This document shows, piece by piece, positions 63,207 through 64,000 of a DNA stretch of 64,000 nucleotides; position 1 is the first letter of the stretch, and every line of letters starts with the position of its first letter. The notes below the pieces were generated by a model that ran no database searches, was not told where the DNA came from, and was given only the letters and a program-made list of their open reading frames with translations. A program made the position numbers and the translations under genes. The DNA is from Splendidivirga corallicola. GTDB taxonomy: Bacteria > Bacteroidota > Bacteroidia > Cytophagales > Cyclobacteriaceae. Where the stretch lies: NCBI GenBank assembly GCA_030442035.1, contig JAUJEA010000006.1, positions 248,001-312,000 on the forward strand, read 5' to 3'.

Positions 63207-64000
63207 CTATACCAAACCAAAAACAGGTTTCTTGGTTATCCACTTGCCCTCTGTAAAATCCGGAATTTGTTGTACAGCACCTCCTTCGCGTATGGATGCT
63301 TCAGATAAAGGTGTTATTGCCCTCATGGTAGCTGCATCGTAAACATCGATGACGGGTGGTGTGTTGTCCTTGGCAGATTGGATGAACTGTCTATCCAAGA
63401 AGAAATCCATACCGCCATGACCTGCATCACGAGCAACATCACCAAACTCTTTCCATAAAGGGTGGTCATATTCTTTAAGCCATGGCTTGGCATCTTCCCA
63501 ACTATGTGCTTGTGTTTTTTCCTGTATATGAATGCGCTGTGTGCCATAATCAAAATCAATGACCCCTTCAACGCCCTGTACCCTAAAATCCAGTGAATAT
63601 GGCCTTGCAGTATTGGTGTCGTGAGTGATAATGATCGTTTCACCATTGGCAGTGGTAATGGTAGATGTTACAATATCTCCCAATTGCCAATCCAATTGAG
63701 TGTAAGCATGGTATTTTCCACCCTTTGGATGTTTGGCTACATAGCTTTGTAGCGAACGTGACTTAGTGGCAAAAGAACTAATGCTCAGGAGCCTGTTCCC
63801 TCTGTTCATATTGACCATCATACTTACAGGACCTAATCCATGTGTGGGATACAGATCGCCATTGCGTCTTAAGGAATGCTCAGTTCGCCAACGTGCTTCA
63901 GCAAAACCGTTTTCTCCAAAAGCGACACCTCCTTTGCCGTCATCAAACTTCACATGTCTTAGATCGTGCATATAGCCCCCTCGTAGGTGTAGCAATTCGC
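63207..64000 (-). CDS. Gfo/Idh/MocA-family protein, GH109-like (C-terminal part only)
   Basis: The frame runs off the window end, so only the last ~264 residues are seen; an apparent TTG start at 63995 is not the true start. The visible part has LRGGYMHDLRHVKFDDGKGG, RRNGDLYPTHGLGPVSMMVN and RGVEG-like FRVQGVEGVIDFDYG. DAGHGGMDFFLDRQFIQSAK and VYDAATMRAITPLSEASI follow. These match the C-terminal region of GH109-type NAD-dependent alpha-N-acetylgalactosaminidases more than ordinary sugar dehydrogenases. It would cleave terminal GalNAc-type sugars using bound NAD. Signal peptide and Rossmann motif lie outside the window. Confidence 0.82.
   Translation of the reverse strand, partial: ELLHLRGGYMHDLRHVKFDDGKGGVAFGENGFAEARWRTEHSLRRNGDLYPTHGLGPVSMMVNMNRGNRLLSISSFATKSRSLQSYVAKHPKGGKYHAYTQLDWQLGDIVTSTITTANGETIIITHDTNTARPYSLDFRVQGVEGVIDFDYGTQRIHIQEKTQAHSWEDAKPWLKEYDHPLWKEFGDVARDAGHGGMDFFLDRQFIQSAKDNTPPVIDVYDAATMRAITPLSEASIREGGAVQQIPDFTEGKWITKKPVFGLV

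Noticed and set aside
63995-64000. Start codon of the GH109-like gene at 63995
   Set aside because: The codon is TTG within an open frame that continues past the window edge; the protein begins outside.

Overview
The window looks like a chromosomal segment of a Bacteroidota bacterium, most likely a marine Cytophagales. The reasons are two SusC/SusD outer-membrane import pairs, a CRTAC1-like FG-GAP protein, a methionine synthase split over two genes, C-terminal fusion of chorismate mutase to DAHP synthase, families such as DUF3667 and YXWGXW, and low GC with hardly any Shine-Dalgarno sequences. The species cannot be named from the sequence alone. I saw no tRNA, rRNA, CRISPR array or phage.

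Layout. 1-3154: a secreted pectate-lyase-like beta-helix protein with about 104-residue tandem repeats, cut by the window start. 3546-12379: a surface-polysaccharide locus with a GINT1-like transferase, WecB epimerase, GNAT acyltransferase, YdcF-like protein, polysaccharide deacetylase and two GT4 glycosyltransferases. 12535-16595: an iodotyrosine-deiodinase-like flavoenzyme, then an aromatic amino acid operon (aminotransferase, tyrA, DAHP synthase-chorismate mutase). That operon is preceded by a Phe/Tyr-rich leader peptide and mutually exclusive RNA hairpins, a complete ribosome-mediated attenuator. 16748-25333: small membrane and envelope genes, including a SLATT-like two-TM protein, M28 peptidase, ClpP-like lipoprotein, an amidase broken by one in-frame stop, an HhH membrane protein, OmpA, GNAT and a TlpA-like thioredoxin.

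25400-30713: metF, metH C-terminal part and metH N-terminal part, read leftward behind a SAM-I riboswitch whose downstream sequence suggests start-codon sequestration. A four-helix-bundle (23S IVS type) gene flanked by inverted repeats sits inside this operon, and related repeats lie at about 6.5-6.9 kb and 24.1-24.3 kb. 30820-44096: two SusCD transport systems, the first with a CRTAC1-like lipoprotein. A decayed duplicate of a susC 5' end with its promoter lies at 44.4-44.9 kb. 45259-49204: YXWGXW protein, CapD/WbpM-type nucleotide-sugar dehydratase and DUF3667 protein. 49387-50724: an IS5-like transposase. 50962-59541: hemL, a TPR plus periplasmic-binding lipoprotein-like protein, guaA, SlyD-type isomerase, a Cache-PAS histidine kinase and YciH/SUI1. 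59542-60380 holds two inverted-repeat elements, one a clean 109-bp MITE. 60381-64000: a large secreted Asp-box beta-propeller protein and the 3' part of a GH109-like Gfo/Idh/MocA gene.

The strongest observations are regulatory: the aromatic attenuator (16413-16558), the proposed translational SAM-I switch (30555-30713), the repeat-bounded four-helix-bundle element and its relics, and the susC relic that exposes a conserved promoter block.
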